DNA of 64,000 nucleotides from Bradyrhizobium sp. MOS002 (GCF_003020115.1 NZ_PYFX01000006.1:124001-188000), one strand, 5' to 3'. Shown: positions 17,958 to 27,059, counted from the stretch's first letter. Translations and numbers: made by a program. The notes: generated from the letters alone by a model not told the origin.

Positions 17958-18350
17958 TTACTTCTTTTCCATCACGCATTGCAGCGGATGCTGGTGCTTG
18001 CGAGCGAAATCCATCACCTGCGTCACCTTGGTCTCGGCGATCTCGTAGGTGAACACGCCGCACTCCCCGATCCCGTGATGATGAACGTGCAGCATGATCT
18101 TGGTTGCAGCCTCGGCGTCCTTCTGGAAGAATTTCTCCAGCACATGAACGACGAATTCCATCGGCGTGTAATCGTCGTTCAGGATCAGCACACGATACAG
18201 GTTCGGCCGTTTGGTCTTCGGTTTGACCTTGGTGATGACGGACGTGTTTGGCGCGGAGGGACCGCCGGAACGGTTCTCGTCGTTGCTCATCAGGGGAGCG
18301 TGGGCGGCAGCGGCCGCGGACGGATCTGGTCTGGAAGACAGTTGCGGCAT
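17958..18350 (-). CDS. clpS: ATP-dependent Clp protease adaptor ClpS
   Basis: Adaptor that binds N-degron substrates and hands them to ClpA. The protein is 130 residues from ATG 18350, or 110 from ATG 18290 ([10 protein letters not shown]), which removes an Ala-rich leader and may be the true start. The core shows [17 protein letters not shown], with the Asn-Asp-Asp substrate-binding residues, and [19 protein letters not shown], with the binding-pocket histidine. The C-terminus [10 protein letters not shown] is typical of alphaproteobacterial ClpS1. It lies directly upstream of clpA, as is usual. Confidence 0.95.
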   Translation of the reverse strand: MPQLSSRPDPSAAAAAHAPLMSNDENRSGGPSAPNTSVITKVKPKTKRPNLYRVLILNDDYTPMEFVVHVLEKFFQKDAEAATKIMLHVHHHGIGECGVFTYEIAETKVTQVMDFARKHQHPLQCVMEKK

Positions 18351-18775
18351 GGCTCAGGCGTTCAAATTCCCCACGGAAGCGTATGGCGGTTCGCCGCGCA
18401 GCCCCGGCCTTCGGAGTTCGCACAGGCGCACCGCCTTGTTGGATCGCCACTTCCAGCCGGTCCGGTCCAAGCCAGTCGGCTTCACCGAATATGGGCCTGC
18501 CCCCGGCTCGCCGCAAGCGTGCGACAGCTCGGCCGATGCGGCCACGGCGGTCCCGATTCCCGGTCCGGGCGATCCTCGCCAAGGTTAATCAATCCGGACT
18601 GATTTGACAAAAGCTTCCGCCCCGCCCGTTTAGAAGATGTTGACCAGGAACCCGGCCGGTAACGCGGCTGCGGCGGTTTCGCGTGGGCTATCTCCGCTTT
18701 TCTACGGACCAATTTACCCTGCGTTCAATGGCGTGGCGCCAAAACGGGCAAAGTCACAGATTGCCGGGGACCGTC
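18351..18775. other. 425-base gap between divergent clpS and TadG-like gene
   Basis: No convincing gene. Short frames on both strands here have the arginine-rich composition of high-GC noise. A TTGACA at 18604-18609 with TTTAGA 19 bases on is a possible but weak promoter for the gene at 18776. Upstream regulatory sequence for clpS is presumably also here, but no clear site was identified. Confidence 0.5.
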
Positions 18776-20113
18776 ATGTCTCGCCTGCCCATCGTCGGCC
18801 GTGTTGGTCGACACCTCGCCCGGTTTGCAGCGGCCGAACAAGGCAATATCGCCGTGATCTTCGCCATCGTGCTGCTCCCGGTTTTGAGCTTCGTCGGAGC
18901 TGCGATCGATTACAGCCGCGCGGTCCAGGCCCGTTCCGCGATGCAGGCGGCCCTCGATTCCACCTCGCTGATGGTCTCCAAGGATCTGTCGTCCGGCACC
19001 ATCACGACGTCGCAGATCGGCAGCAAGGCGCAGGCTTATTTCAACGCCCTGTTCACCGCCACGAGCGCCCTGCCGTCGGTCAGCATCGCGGCTACTTACA
19101 CCGCAAGCACCAGCCTGGGCTCCACTATCCAGGTCACCGGCACCGGCACCTACACCACCACCTTCATGAAGATCGCAGGCTTCCCGACGCTCGACGTCGG
19201 CGCCAATTCCACCAGCGCCTGGGGTCTGGTGCGCATGCGCGTGGCCTTGGTGCTCGACAACACGGGGTCGATGGCGCAGGACGGCAAGATGGCGGCGATG
19301 CAGACCGCCGCGAAGAGCCTGGTCGACCAGCTCAGCCCACTCGCCAAGACTAATGGCGACGTCTACATCTCGATCGTCCCGTTTGCCAAGGACGTCAACG
19401 TCGGCGACAGCAACTACAGCAAGTACTGGGTCGATTTCAGCGATTGGGACGCGGCCAACGGCACGTGCAACTCGCGCAACAGCGGGGGACAATGCACGAG
19501 TTGGACACCGGCCAACCACAACGCCTGGACTGGGTGCGTGGTCGACCGCGACCAGGACTACGACACCAAGAACACGACGCCCATGAGCGGCAATGCGGGG
19601 ACGCAGTTTCCGGCCGAACAGTACTCCTACTGCAACACCGGCAGTTCGTCCTATCTGCAGCCAATCATGCCGCTGAGCTACGACTGGAGCTCACTCAAGA
19701 GCCGGATCGACGCCATGAAGCCCACCGGCAACACCAACCAGGGCATCGGCCTCGCCTGGGGCTGGATGACACTGTCGACCGGCGATCCCATGAACGCGCC
19801 GGCCAAGGACACCAACTACACCTACAAGGACGCGATCGTGCTGCTCTCCGACGGTCTCAACACGCAGAACCGCTGGTACAGCAACGCCTCACAGATCGAC
19901 GCGCGGCAGAAGAAGCTGTGCGACAACGCCAAGGCGGCGAACATCACGATCTATACGGTGCAGGTGAACACTGGCAGCGACCCCACTTCCAGCGTGTTGC
20001 AATATTGCGCGAGCGGCACCGACAAGTTCTATCTGGTGACGAAGGCAGATCAGACCGTCTCGGTGTTCAAGGACATCGGCACGTCGCTGTCCAAGCTGCG
20101 CGTGGCGCGCTGA
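18776..20113 (+). CDS. TadG-like pilus assembly protein with VWA domain
   Basis: Inner-membrane-anchored protein of the Tad/Flp pilus type. The 445-residue protein has the TadE/TadG N-terminal helix: AEQGNIAVIFAIVLLPVLSF near residues 20-40, then DYSRAVQARSAMQAALDS. A von Willebrand A domain follows from about residue 155, starting ALVLDNTGSM (a MIDAS motif with Asn), with IVLLSDGLN later. Cysteines (NGTCNSRN, GQCTSW, GCVVD, YSYC, KLCDN, QYCASG) suggest extracytoplasmic disulfides. No other tad genes are in the window, so it is an orphan copy. ATG 18728 is an alternative start; 18776 has GGGGA upstream. Confidence 0.85.
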   Translation: MSRLPIVGRVGRHLARFAAAEQGNIAVIFAIVLLPVLSFVGAAIDYSRAVQARSAMQAALDSTSLMVSKDLSSGTITTSQIGSKAQAYFNALFTATSALPSVSIAATYTASTSLGSTIQVTGTGTYTTTFMKIAGFPTLDVGANSTSAWGLVRMRVALVLDNTGSMAQDGKMAAMQTAAKSLVDQLSPLAKTNGDVYISIVPFAKDVNVGDSNYSKYWVDFSDWDAANGTCNSRNSGGQCTSWTPANHNAWTGCVVDRDQDYDTKNTTPMSGNAGTQFPAEQYSYCNTGSSSYLQPIMPLSYDWSSLKSRIDAMKPTGNTNQGIGLAWGWMTLSTGDPMNAPAKDTNYTYKDAIVLLSDGLNTQNRWYSNASQIDARQKKLCDNAKAANITIYTVQVNTGSDPTSSVLQYCASGTDKFYLVTKADQTVSVFKDIGTSLSKLRVAR

Positions 20114-20133
20114 GGCAGACACGCCGCGACAAC

Positions 20134-20164
20134 AAAAAAGCCCGGCTGCTTCAGCCGGGCTTTT
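20134..20164 (+). terminator. Rho-independent terminator after TadG-like gene
   Basis: Perfect hairpin AGCCCGGCTG-CTT-CAGCCGGGCT flanked by an A run and a T run. It can also serve the convergent phasin gene. Confidence 0.88.
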
Positions 20165-20186
20165 GATTCCGGGACGTCAGGAAACG

Positions 20187-20525
20187 TTAGCTGGCGGCCG
20201 GAGTGAACTTCGAGACGATGGTCTCGACCGGCTTGAACGCCTGCTTGGCGAGGTCGCTGTAGAGGCCGGCGATCTTTTGCGATTCCGCGACGAAGGACTC
20301 GTAGGCGGAACGGGCGAATTCGGTCTGCGCTTCGACGGCCTTGTCCAGCGACTTCACGCCGGAAAGCTTCTCGACGAAGGACTTGGTGTCCTCGAACGAC
20401 TTCTTGGTGTAGTCGCCATAGGCGCTGGCGATCGCCTGGAGGCCGTGCTGCATCGAGGTCGCGGAGGCGACGTACTGCTCGAAGTGCTCTTTCCCGTAGC
20501 CTTGAAAGTCTTCAACCTTGAACAT
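20187..20525 (-). CDS. phaP: Phasin (PHB granule-associated protein)
   Basis: Small helical protein of the Phasin_2 family, coating polyhydroxybutyrate granules. 112 residues, free of cysteine and signal peptide, with the family pattern VEDFQGYGKEHFEQYVASAT, KKSFEDTKSFVEKLSGVKSLDKAVE and a final QAFKPVETIVSKFTPAA. Helices predominate throughout. The upstream region carries two matches to the PhaR operator consensus, which fits control by the PHB-responsive repressor. Several phasin paralogues exist in bradyrhizobia, so the exact paralogue number is not assigned. Confidence 0.92.
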   Translation of the reverse strand: MFKVEDFQGYGKEHFEQYVASATSMQHGLQAIASAYGDYTKKSFEDTKSFVEKLSGVKSLDKAVEAQTEFARSAYESFVAESQKIAGLYSDLAKQAFKPVETIVSKFTPAAS

Positions 20526-20588
20526 TCGGAATCCTTTTCCCTAGCTCTCGTCGGGAAGCCCCGGCTCCCTGACCCTGCCCACAATTAG

Positions 20589-20600
20589 TGCAACGCACAA
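20589..20600. promoter_or_regulatory. Putative PhaR operator 1
   Basis: TGCAACGCACAA fits the TGCRNYGCASMA PhaR consensus that I recall for Bradyrhizobium diazoefficiens. It lies 64 bases before the phasin start. The regulator itself is not in the window. Confidence 0.65.
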
Positions 20601-20617
20601 AAAAGTCAAGAATTTTG

Positions 20618-20629
20618 TGCGTCGCACAA
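20618..20629. promoter_or_regulatory. Putative PhaR operator 2
   Basis: TGCGTCGCACAA fits the same TGCRNYGCASMA consensus. With its flanks it forms the near-perfect dyad TTGTGCGTCGCACAA. The site starts 29 bases from the start of the first one, so the two face roughly three helical turns apart. Confidence 0.65.
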
Positions 20630-20913
20630 ATTGCATACAAAATTCGCAGAAATTCCCGGGGTTTCCCGCAATGGTTCCTTAAGCTTTTGGAAACCGCAGC
20701 CCCCTACCTTGATTCCTTGGACGTGTTCAACTTCCACAAGCGGCCAAAAGCCGTTGGAGAACATCACCTTAGCCAGAACAGCGGCTCAGGCCCGACGTCC
20801 CCCGCGGCGAACACCTGCGGAGGGACAGCCTGAGCAGGTAATGATCCCGGGTCCGTTGGGCACAATTTCGCCTCACGAGCCGGTGATCAAGTCAGAAACG
20901 GGGACGGGGTTTC

Positions 20914-22764
20914 ATGCTTCGTAAAAACTTGTCTTCCTCGCGCTTGGCGCGGGTCGGCGTTTTTGGGCTTCTTGCGGTCACCAGTGCAGTCATCTTCACC
21001 ACAGATGCTGCCGAGGCGCGGCGTCACCGTCGACACTACGCGCACCAGCGCGTGCAGCGCGATGTGTCCGAGAGTTCCAGCCCGAAATTCGCGTCGATCA
21101 TCGTCGACGGCAATTCGGGCGCGGTGCTTCAGTCGAACAGCCCGGACGGCATCCGCCATCCCGCCTCGCTGACCAAGATCATGACGCTCTATCTGCTGTT
21201 CGAGCGCCTCGAGTCCGGGAAGATGAAGCTCGACACCGAGATGCCGGTGTCGCAGCACGCCGCCGATCAGGATCCGACCAAGCTGAACCTGCGTGCCGGC
21301 CAGACCATTCGCGTCGAGGACGCGATCAAGGGTCTCGTCACTCGCTCCGCCAACGACGCAGCCGTTGTGATCGCGGAAGCGATTGGCGGCGACGAGGACG
21401 ACTTCGCCCAGATGATGACGCGCAAGGCGCGTTCGCTCGGCATGTCCAGGACGGTTTACCGCAACGCCAACGGTCTTCCCAACGACGAGCAGGTCACGAC
21501 CGCGCGCGACCAGGCCACGCTCGGCCGCGCCATCCAGGAGCGCTTCCCGCGCTACTATCGCTATTTCGCGACCTCGACGTTCAACTGGCGCGGACAGTCG
21601 ATCCGGAACCACAATCATCTGCTCGGTAATGTCGAGGGCGTGGACGGCATCAAGACCGGCTACACCCGCGCCTCCGGCTTCAATCTCGTGACCTCGATGC
21701 GCCGCGGCAACCGCCACCTGATCGGCGTGGTGCTGGGCGGCCGCAGCGGCGGCTCGCGCGACGCCATCATGCGCAACCTGCTTGCGGAGAACCTCGACAA
21801 GGCCGCGACCAGCCACACCGTCGTGGCGGTCACCGAGCGCAATGGCTCCGACGCCGCTGCCGAAGTCGCCGATGCGTCGGACACTCCGGCCCGCTCGGCT
21901 CCGCAGGTTCAGGCTGCTGCTGCCCCTGCTCCCGAAGCAGCCCCGTCGCGTCTCGCCGCGCGCCTGTCGACGCTTGCGGCTGCCACTGCCGCGGTGCCGC
22001 CGGCTCAGCCCAGATCTGAAGCCAACAAGCCTGACGTTCGGCCGACTGAATCCAGGATCGAGCCTGCGCCGCTCACCAATGGCGTGATCTCGAGCCAGCC
22101 GCTCTCGATCATCCCCGGCTCGTCCGAGCCGATGAAGCCGGTCCGGGTCAAGACCGTCCAGGTCAAGGCCGGCGCCGTGAAGGTCGCCTCCGCCGCCCCC
22201 GCTCAGATCGCGCCGCAGGTCACGAGCACGATTGGGTCGCGCTCCGACGTCGCCGAAACCTCCGGCGCGGTCGTCGCCCGGGCAGACCTCATCAACAAGC
22301 CCGAAGTCGCCAGCCAACCGGAAGCGGCGAGGGCCGAGATCGCCCGTACCGAGCTGCCGCGGCAGCCGGCGGGCTTCGGCACCGGCAACGGCGTCCTCGG
22401 CGTATTGCCGGCCGCCACCGCCGCCGCACCCGCCCCGGCTGCTACGAAGCTTGCGTCAGCCGACCCGACGCTGCAGCCGGTCCAGATGAGCGCCACCACG
22501 AAGCCGGTCGTCAGCCACAGCGGCTGGATCGTCCAGGTCGGCGCGCTCGAGAGCGAGAACGAAGCCCAGCAGCGCATCGACGCCGCGCGCAGCTCGGCCC
22601 GCGGCCTGCTCAGCAAGGCCGACCCGTTCACCGAGCCGGTCGTCGCGAAAGACAATCGCAAGCTCTACCGCGCTCGCTTCGCTGGGCTCGACCGCGACCA
22701 GGCCGAAGCCGTCTGCCGCACCCTGAAGCGCGCCGACATCTCCTGCATGACCGTCCGCAACTGA
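20914..22764 (+). CDS. D-alanyl-D-alanine carboxypeptidase with C-terminal SPOR domain
   Basis: Low-molecular-weight penicillin-binding protein (peptidase S11) acting on peptidoglycan in the periplasm. The 616-residue protein starts with a signal peptide cleaved after about residue 34 (DAAEA). Active-site motifs are Ser85-x-x-Lys88 (SLTK), Ser145-Ala-Asn147 (SAN) and Lys247-Thr-Gly (KTG). Residues from about 290 to 525 are a low-complexity Ala/Pro/Val linker, and the last 80 residues (SGWIVQVGALESENEAQQRI onward) form a SPOR domain. It is longer than E. coli DacA because of the linker and SPOR domain. A terminator follows. Confidence 0.93.
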   Translation: MLRKNLSSSRLARVGVFGLLAVTSAVIFTTDAAEARRHRRHYAHQRVQRDVSESSSPKFASIIVDGNSGAVLQSNSPDGIRHPASLTKIMTLYLLFERLESGKMKLDTEMPVSQHAADQDPTKLNLRAGQTIRVEDAIKGLVTRSANDAAVVIAEAIGGDEDDFAQMMTRKARSLGMSRTVYRNANGLPNDEQVTTARDQATLGRAIQERFPRYYRYFATSTFNWRGQSIRNHNHLLGNVEGVDGIKTGYTRASGFNLVTSMRRGNRHLIGVVLGGRSGGSRDAIMRNLLAENLDKAATSHTVVAVTERNGSDAAAEVADASDTPARSAPQVQAAAAPAPEAAPSRLAARLSTLAAATAAVPPAQPRSEANKPDVRPTESRIEPAPLTNGVISSQPLSIIPGSSEPMKPVRVKTVQVKAGAVKVASAAPAQIAPQVTSTIGSRSDVAETSGAVVARADLINKPEVASQPEAARAEIARTELPRQPAGFGTGNGVLGVLPAATAAAPAPAATKLASADPTLQPVQMSATTKPVVSHSGWIVQVGALESENEAQQRIDAARSSARGLLSKADPFTEPVVAKDNRKLYRARFAGLDRDQAEAVCRTLKRADISCMTVRN

Positions 22765-22783
22765 TCTTCGCACCGTTCCAATC

Positions 22784-22812
22784 AAAATGCCCGCGCCTTG
22801 CGCGGGCATTTT
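22784..22812 (+). terminator. Rho-independent terminator after DD-carboxypeptidase gene
   Basis: Hairpin AAAATGCCCGCG-ccttg-CGCGGGCATTTT, 20 bases past the stop codon, with a T-rich tail. Confidence 0.88.
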
Positions 22813-22987
22813 CATTTTCGGGACGCGGTGACCGACGAGGCTGTTCCACGACAACCTCTCGTCAAGGATTTACGGTTAAAACTTTACGCAAGGGATCGAC
22901 CACGCCGACAACGGCGGGCATCGGGGCGACGGCAAACAGAGCAAGCGGGGCTCACACGGGACGAGCGTTTGTAGCGTGGTGCCGGAG

Positions 22988-23713
22988 TTAGCCGTTATGC
23001 GTGCGAAGCAGAGTATCCTTGGCCTCGTTTACACGGGCAGCGAGATACGTCGAGCCCCCCTGGTCGGGATGCAGTTTCTTCATCAGGGACTTGTGAGCCC
23101 GGCTGATGTCGTCACGCCCCGCCCCCGGCTGCAGGCCAAGGATCTGATAGGCCTCCTCCGTCGTCATTTTGCCGGTCGCCACCGTGCGGCGCTGCCCCCC
23201 TGCCGCGTCGCCCTGCGCGTTCTGACGCCAAGCGGGAAACCGGCGGTCCAGATAGCTTTCAAGTAGGGCCACGCTCTCGGCGTCGAACGCCGGGACCATT
23301 GCCAGCAGAGCCGCGAGATCGAACTCATCGAGGTCGCGCCCGGCATGAGGCCCGGCGACGATCCGGCCTCCGAGCTGGCCGGAATCGTGATCGAGCCGCA
23401 TGTCCAGGAATTGCGAGCGCACGCGCGAGGCCTGACCAGCCGGGCGCGTCGCGCCGGCGCCGAACAGCCCGCCGATATTGCCGAAGCCGGCGTTTGCCAT
23501 CGGTGTCCAGCCCAGGAGCCCGGCGCCGAATATCCCGAGCGGAATCGCCACCACCAGTTCGCCCTTCAAGCCCGTGAACGCTGCGACAGCCAGCGCGACC
23601 ACGCCGCCGCCGAACCTGATCGCGCGTGCCAGCACGGCCGGATTGGCCGAACGGAACATCTGGAGCAGCAGATAAAGGGTGATAATTGCAATAGCGCCGG
23701 CAATCAGGGTCAT
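22988..23713 (-). CDS. Membrane-anchored DnaJ-domain protein
   Basis: 241 residues with two to three N-terminal hydrophobic helices (residues about 1-75), a glycine-rich stretch, and a C-terminal J domain. The J domain holds TTEEAYQILGLQPGAGRDDI and the essential HPD tripeptide in KKLHPDQGGS. The J domain at the extreme C-terminus, TIM14/DjlA-like, is predicted to face the cytoplasm and stimulate a DnaK ATPase. The partner chaperone and substrate are unknown. The VWA gene lies just upstream on the same strand. Confidence 0.85.
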   Translation of the reverse strand: MTLIAGAIAIITLYLLLQMFRSANPAVLARAIRFGGGVVALAVAAFTGLKGELVVAIPLGIFGAGLLGWTPMANAGFGNIGGLFGAGATRPAGQASRVRSQFLDMRLDHDSGQLGGRIVAGPHAGRDLDEFDLAALLAMVPAFDAESVALLESYLDRRFPAWRQNAQGDAAGGQRRTVATGKMTTEEAYQILGLQPGAGRDDISRAHKSLMKKLHPDQGGSTYLAARVNEAKDTLLRTHNG

Positions 23714-23775
23714 GGCCGGAATATAGTCGGCCTATCGCCAAAAAGCATCGTGTCCTTGCGCCCCCCTGCCGAGCG

Positions 23776-24525
23776 CTACTTCATCTGGCCGATCAGTCTG
23801 GCCGCGCCACTGGCGGTCTTCGCCAATTGCAACAGCGCCTCGCGTCCGCCGGCCGCGTAGGCTGCGGCTGCGCGCAACAGCTCGCGCAATTGCGCCGCCG
23901 CGCCCGGATCGAACCGGCACCAGGCGCCGCCGGTCAGGCGCGCGATCTCGCGAAAGGCCTGCTCGGCCACCGCGTCATGGCCTTCCTGAAATACGAACAC
24001 AGGCACCTTGAGCATGCCGAGCTCGCCGGCCTTGGCGCAGAGCTCGTCGACGTTCTCCTCCATGGCGTCGCCGACGAAGACAACGGCGCGCACGCCGGAT
24101 GCGACCGCCTCGCGCCGCGCCTCGCTCAACACCTTGCCGATCTGGGTGTCGCCGCCACGGCAATCGATCTTGCTCATCAGCGCCGCAAGCCTGGCGCTGT
24201 CGGAGATCCATCCCGTGGTGCGGCACTCGTTGAAGCCGCGATAGTAGACGAGCCGGATGTCGAGACTGCCGAGCGCGGCGGTCTCACGGAACATGTCTGC
24301 CTGAAGCGCGCAGGCCATGTCCCAGGTCGGCTGCCGGCTCATCGTCGCATCCAGCGCGAAGATCAGCCGTCCTTTCGCACCGGGAGCATGCGGTGACAGC
24401 GCGCGCGCGTTTGCGACGAAGGCGGCGATGTCCTCCGAGGTCGAGGTCCCCGCCTGCGGCACAGCGCCGCCTGGTTGCGTCGAGACGGCATCGCGGCCGC
24501 GCGGTTTGATGGGTTCGCCCGACAT
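23776..24525 (-). CDS. VWA-domain hypothetical protein
   Basis: 249 residues, soluble, with a von Willebrand A-like fold. The MIDAS-equivalent strand is LIFALDATMSRQPTW, in which the canonical DxSxS is replaced by DATMS. Further strands are IRLVYYRGFNEC and AVVFVGDAMEENVDEL. The C-terminal part is Ala/Leu-rich and helical. No enzyme signature is seen. The start at 24525 follows an AAGGG; an extension to 24585 is unlikely. It lies 62 bases upstream of the DnaJ-domain gene, so cotranscription and a joint chaperone-like role are possible but unproven. Confidence 0.8.
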   Translation of the reverse strand: MSGEPIKPRGRDAVSTQPGGAVPQAGTSTSEDIAAFVANARALSPHAPGAKGRLIFALDATMSRQPTWDMACALQADMFRETAALGSLDIRLVYYRGFNECRTTGWISDSARLAALMSKIDCRGGDTQIGKVLSEARREAVASGVRAVVFVGDAMEENVDELCAKAGELGMLKVPVFVFQEGHDAVAEQAFREIARLTGGAWCRFDPGAAAQLRELLRAAAAYAAGGREALLQLAKTASGAARLIGQMK

Positions 24526-24646
24526 CCCTTGACCCTTGCGTGGAGGGCTAATGTGGTCAGCGCGTGCAGCCCGGTCAATGTGCAAAGCCCCCGCAGGCGG
24601 AAGCCGGCGGAGGCTTTGAAAATCGGTATCGACGACGAGGAAGGCG

Positions 24647-25507
24647 TCAGCTCTTGGCAGGCGCCATCAAAGCGACCGGCCCGGGCTCGAGAATCTTGGG
24701 CGGGGACGATTGCGTGTCGACCGGCGCCACTTCGCTGTCGGCCGCACTCAGGAACTTGTCGAGCATGCCCTGGATCGAGTTCTTGGCCGCGTCTGGACCA
24801 GTGTCGCGCATGTCGTTGTGCTGGAATTCGGTCTTCACGACCTGGATGCCGGCCTTCTCGCATTCCTCGTCGGTCGGGATCACACCCGCATCGGCCTTGA
24901 ACTGCGGATCGGTGGAGCGGAACGACAGGATCTTGAACTTGCCGGCGGTGACGAAGGGCACGCGAAGATTGTCGAGCGTGACGACCTTCTTGACCTCATC
25001 CGGATACTGCTTGGCGAAATACATCGTGATGTCGCCGCCCATGGAGTGGCCGACCATCGTCACCTTGTCGTAGTCGGCGTTGGGCTGAACCTTCTTCATC
25101 TCCTGCATGGCGAGATGGATGTTGGCGACGCCGCGCAGGATCTGCGGCAGCCGGCCGACATAGATCTCACCGGGCTTGGTCACCATCGGAGGATCGGTCG
25201 GCAAATCATGTTGCGGGCTGACGACGAGGTAGCCGCGCGCGGCGAAAATGTTGGCGAGGAAGCCGTACTCGGTGTTCTTGACGGTGTTGCCGTGGTTGAT
25301 CACGGCGACCGGCATCGTGATCATGCCGGCATTGGCCTGCATTTCCTTGTCACGACGGATCGCGATATCGACGGGCACCGCACGGTTGTCGCGCGATGCG
25401 TCGTAGAAGGTGATGGTCTCGTGCCTGATTGCCCACTTGCTCGCCGTGAAATAGGCGACGCCGCAGAGGGCACTGACCGAAACCAGAACGGCAATTCCAC
25501 GCTTCAT
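24647..25507 (-). CDS. Secreted or membrane-anchored alpha/beta hydrolase
   Basis: 286 residues with an N-terminal hydrophobic segment (RGIAVLVSVSALCGVAYFTA) serving as signal peptide or anchor. The hydrolase core shows the oxyanion block AVINHGNTV, the nucleophile elbow VGHSMGG, and acid and base candidates further on (LDNLRVPF, EFQHNDM). It resembles dienelactone-hydrolase or platelet-activating-factor acetylhydrolase-like esterases. Substrate unknown. A perfect 18-base dyad lies about 100 bases upstream. Confidence 0.82.
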   Translation of the reverse strand: MKRGIAVLVSVSALCGVAYFTASKWAIRHETITFYDASRDNRAVPVDIAIRRDKEMQANAGMITMPVAVINHGNTVKNTEYGFLANIFAARGYLVVSPQHDLPTDPPMVTKPGEIYVGRLPQILRGVANIHLAMQEMKKVQPNADYDKVTMVGHSMGGDITMYFAKQYPDEVKKVVTLDNLRVPFVTAGKFKILSFRSTDPQFKADAGVIPTDEECEKAGIQVVKTEFQHNDMRDTGPDAAKNSIQGMLDKFLSAADSEVAPVDTQSSPPKILEPGPVALMAPAKS

Positions 25508-25852
25508 TTTCGTCCTCAGCCTCAGGCTCTTGCGGCCTGAATCCCTGTTGAAAATCGTGTTCTTCCGGAGCTCTTCGGCCCCTGGTCGCCTATTCCCTAA
25601 TATATGTCACAGCCGCGTGACAGGAAGGCCAAATATTGTGAACCGGCAGCCCTTTCATTGTGCGCCGCACACCTTTCTTGGGCATCTCCCTCTCACACCG
25701 CTACGTCAGGGTGCACGTCACCTTCCGACGCAACCTGTCTCGATCGGGTTCAATTTTGCAGTAAACGCAGGGTGAAAACGGTTGAGCGCGGGCTCGGTTC
25801 CCACGGGAGACCGGCCGCTTTGATCGACTGGAAGTAGCGATATACCGCCGGC
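25508..25852. other. 345-base gap between mipZ and hydrolase gene
   Basis: No gene supported; the short frames present have no domain-like content. The region has the dyad described separately and no obvious terminator for mipZ. Confidence 0.55.
25605..25622. promoter_or_regulatory. 18-base perfect inverted repeat upstream of hydrolase gene
   Basis: TGTCAC-agccgc-GTGACA, perfect arms with a 6-base spacer, 98 bases upstream of the hydrolase start. Arm and spacer sizes resemble sites for Crp/Fnr-type dimers (TGTGA-N6-TCACA), but the sequence is not their consensus. The binding protein is unknown. Confidence 0.45.
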
Positions 25853-26776
25853 TCAGGCGCCGAGGATGTCGTGGACCTCAAGCGGCTTGTCGACCTGGTT
25901 GAACCACTCGGCGCGGTTGGCCGCGCGGCGGCGTCCGCGCTCGTCGAGCGGAAGCTTGAGCTGGCGAAGCAGGCTCGTCACCTCCTCCCGCGCGGTGAGA
26001 TGGCCGAGATTGGGCCGCATGCCAAGCGTGGCCTCGTCGATCTCGTCCAGCGCGGTCAGGCCGCGCGGGAAGAACTCGCGATAGACGACGCGTTCGGCGA
26101 AGCCGTCGACGTAGCGGAAGCCGAGCCGCAGCGACAAATCCTTCAATCCCTCGGCAACAAGCTGCTTGTTGCGGGAGCCGAGCATCGACAGTCGGTTGCG
26201 CACGACGATCCAGTCGGTGGTCGCGCCGTCGAGCTGGCGGCGCTTGCGCCTGACATCCCGCACCATCTCGGCGTAGTGGCTCTCGCCCGTCACCGCGTAA
26301 TTGGCGGGATCGACGGTGCCGAGCACATCGAAATCGAGGAAGCTGTCGTTGATCGGGGTCACCAGCGTGTCGGCCATCGAGTGCGCAAGCCGCATCAGGT
26401 AGCTGTCGGTGCCGGGCGTATCGATCACGATGAAGTCGAAGCTGCTCTCGACCGCCGAGACGGCCTCCATGAACTGGAGGAACTCCGAATTCTCGTTCTC
26501 GGCGACCTGCATGGTCTCGCCGAGTTTGATGCAGCGATGCAGCGGCAGTTCGAGGTCGAGCTTGGTGCGGCGCGCCCAGGCGGAACGGTTGTTGATGTAG
26601 TGCGTAAAGCTCTGCTGACGGCAGTCGAGGTCGATGGTGGCGACGCGCTGGCCGGCCTTCAAAAGCGCGACTGCGATGTGCAGGGCGGTGGTCGACTTGC
26701 CGGAGCCGCCCTTCTCGTTACCGAGCACGACCACATGCGCCGAGCCGGACTGGCCTTGGCTAGCTTGCACAAGCAT
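25853..26776 (-). CDS. mipZ: Division-plane positioning ATPase MipZ
   Basis: ParA/MinD-type ATPase that sets the FtsZ ring position in alphaproteobacteria. The 307-residue protein begins with the deviant Walker A LGNEKGGSGKST. It continues with the switch I region DLDCRQQSFTHYINNR and the Walker B segment FIVIDTPGTDSYL. The block FLDFDVLGTVDP and the following RDVRRKRRQ are typical of MipZ, not of plasmid ParA. The start was placed at ATG 26776, six bases after GAGG; a TTG at 26791 is also in frame. It is a single gene, divergent from panC over about 280 bases. Confidence 0.95.
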   Translation of the reverse strand: MLVQASQGQSGSAHVVVLGNEKGGSGKSTTALHIAVALLKAGQRVATIDLDCRQQSFTHYINNRSAWARRTKLDLELPLHRCIKLGETMQVAENENSEFLQFMEAVSAVESSFDFIVIDTPGTDSYLMRLAHSMADTLVTPINDSFLDFDVLGTVDPANYAVTGESHYAEMVRDVRRKRRQLDGATTDWIVVRNRLSMLGSRNKQLVAEGLKDLSLRLGFRYVDGFAERVVYREFFPRGLTALDEIDEATLGMRPNLGHLTAREEVTSLLRQLKLPLDERGRRRAANRAEWFNQVDKPLEVHDILGA

Positions 26777-27059
26777 CGCGATCCTCAACACCCCTAACGA
26801 ATATCTTCGAGTTGGCCGCGTCTGCGGTCAAGTGAAATGCGTGACAGGCAATACAAATCGCGACGCGCCGTGCCTCATCATGAATCGCCGCGCCGCTTCA
26901 CGTCTGTGATCCAGCCCACAATGTCGCGACCGCTTGCGCGCCTCTGCGCGGGATGCTGTGCCGCATCCGGATGCATGGCGTCCACGGTCGCCGCTTGTTA
27001 AGGTTAGCCTGCCCCGGCGCCGGGACGCGCCCGCCGAGTCCAAATCCCGTCGAGTTCTG

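Larger units (their letters stand above)
20526..20913. other. 388-base divergent region between phasin and DD-carboxypeptidase genes
   Basis: No gene seen. It is AT-richer than its surroundings near 20590-20660 and holds the two PhaR-type sites listed separately. The rest presumably carries the promoter of the carboxypeptidase gene, but no clear motif was found. Confidence 0.6.

Noticed and set aside
18604-18634. TTGACA with TTTAGA as a promoter
   Set aside because: Spacing of 19 and a poor -10 element; too weak to list as a feature.
20588-20833. 81-codon frame upstream of the carboxypeptidase
   Set aside because: It overlaps the PhaR-type sites and has no ribosome site or domain.
20887-22317. 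476-codon minus-strand open frame
   Set aside because: Antisense to the DD-carboxypeptidase, Gly/Arg-rich, no domain.
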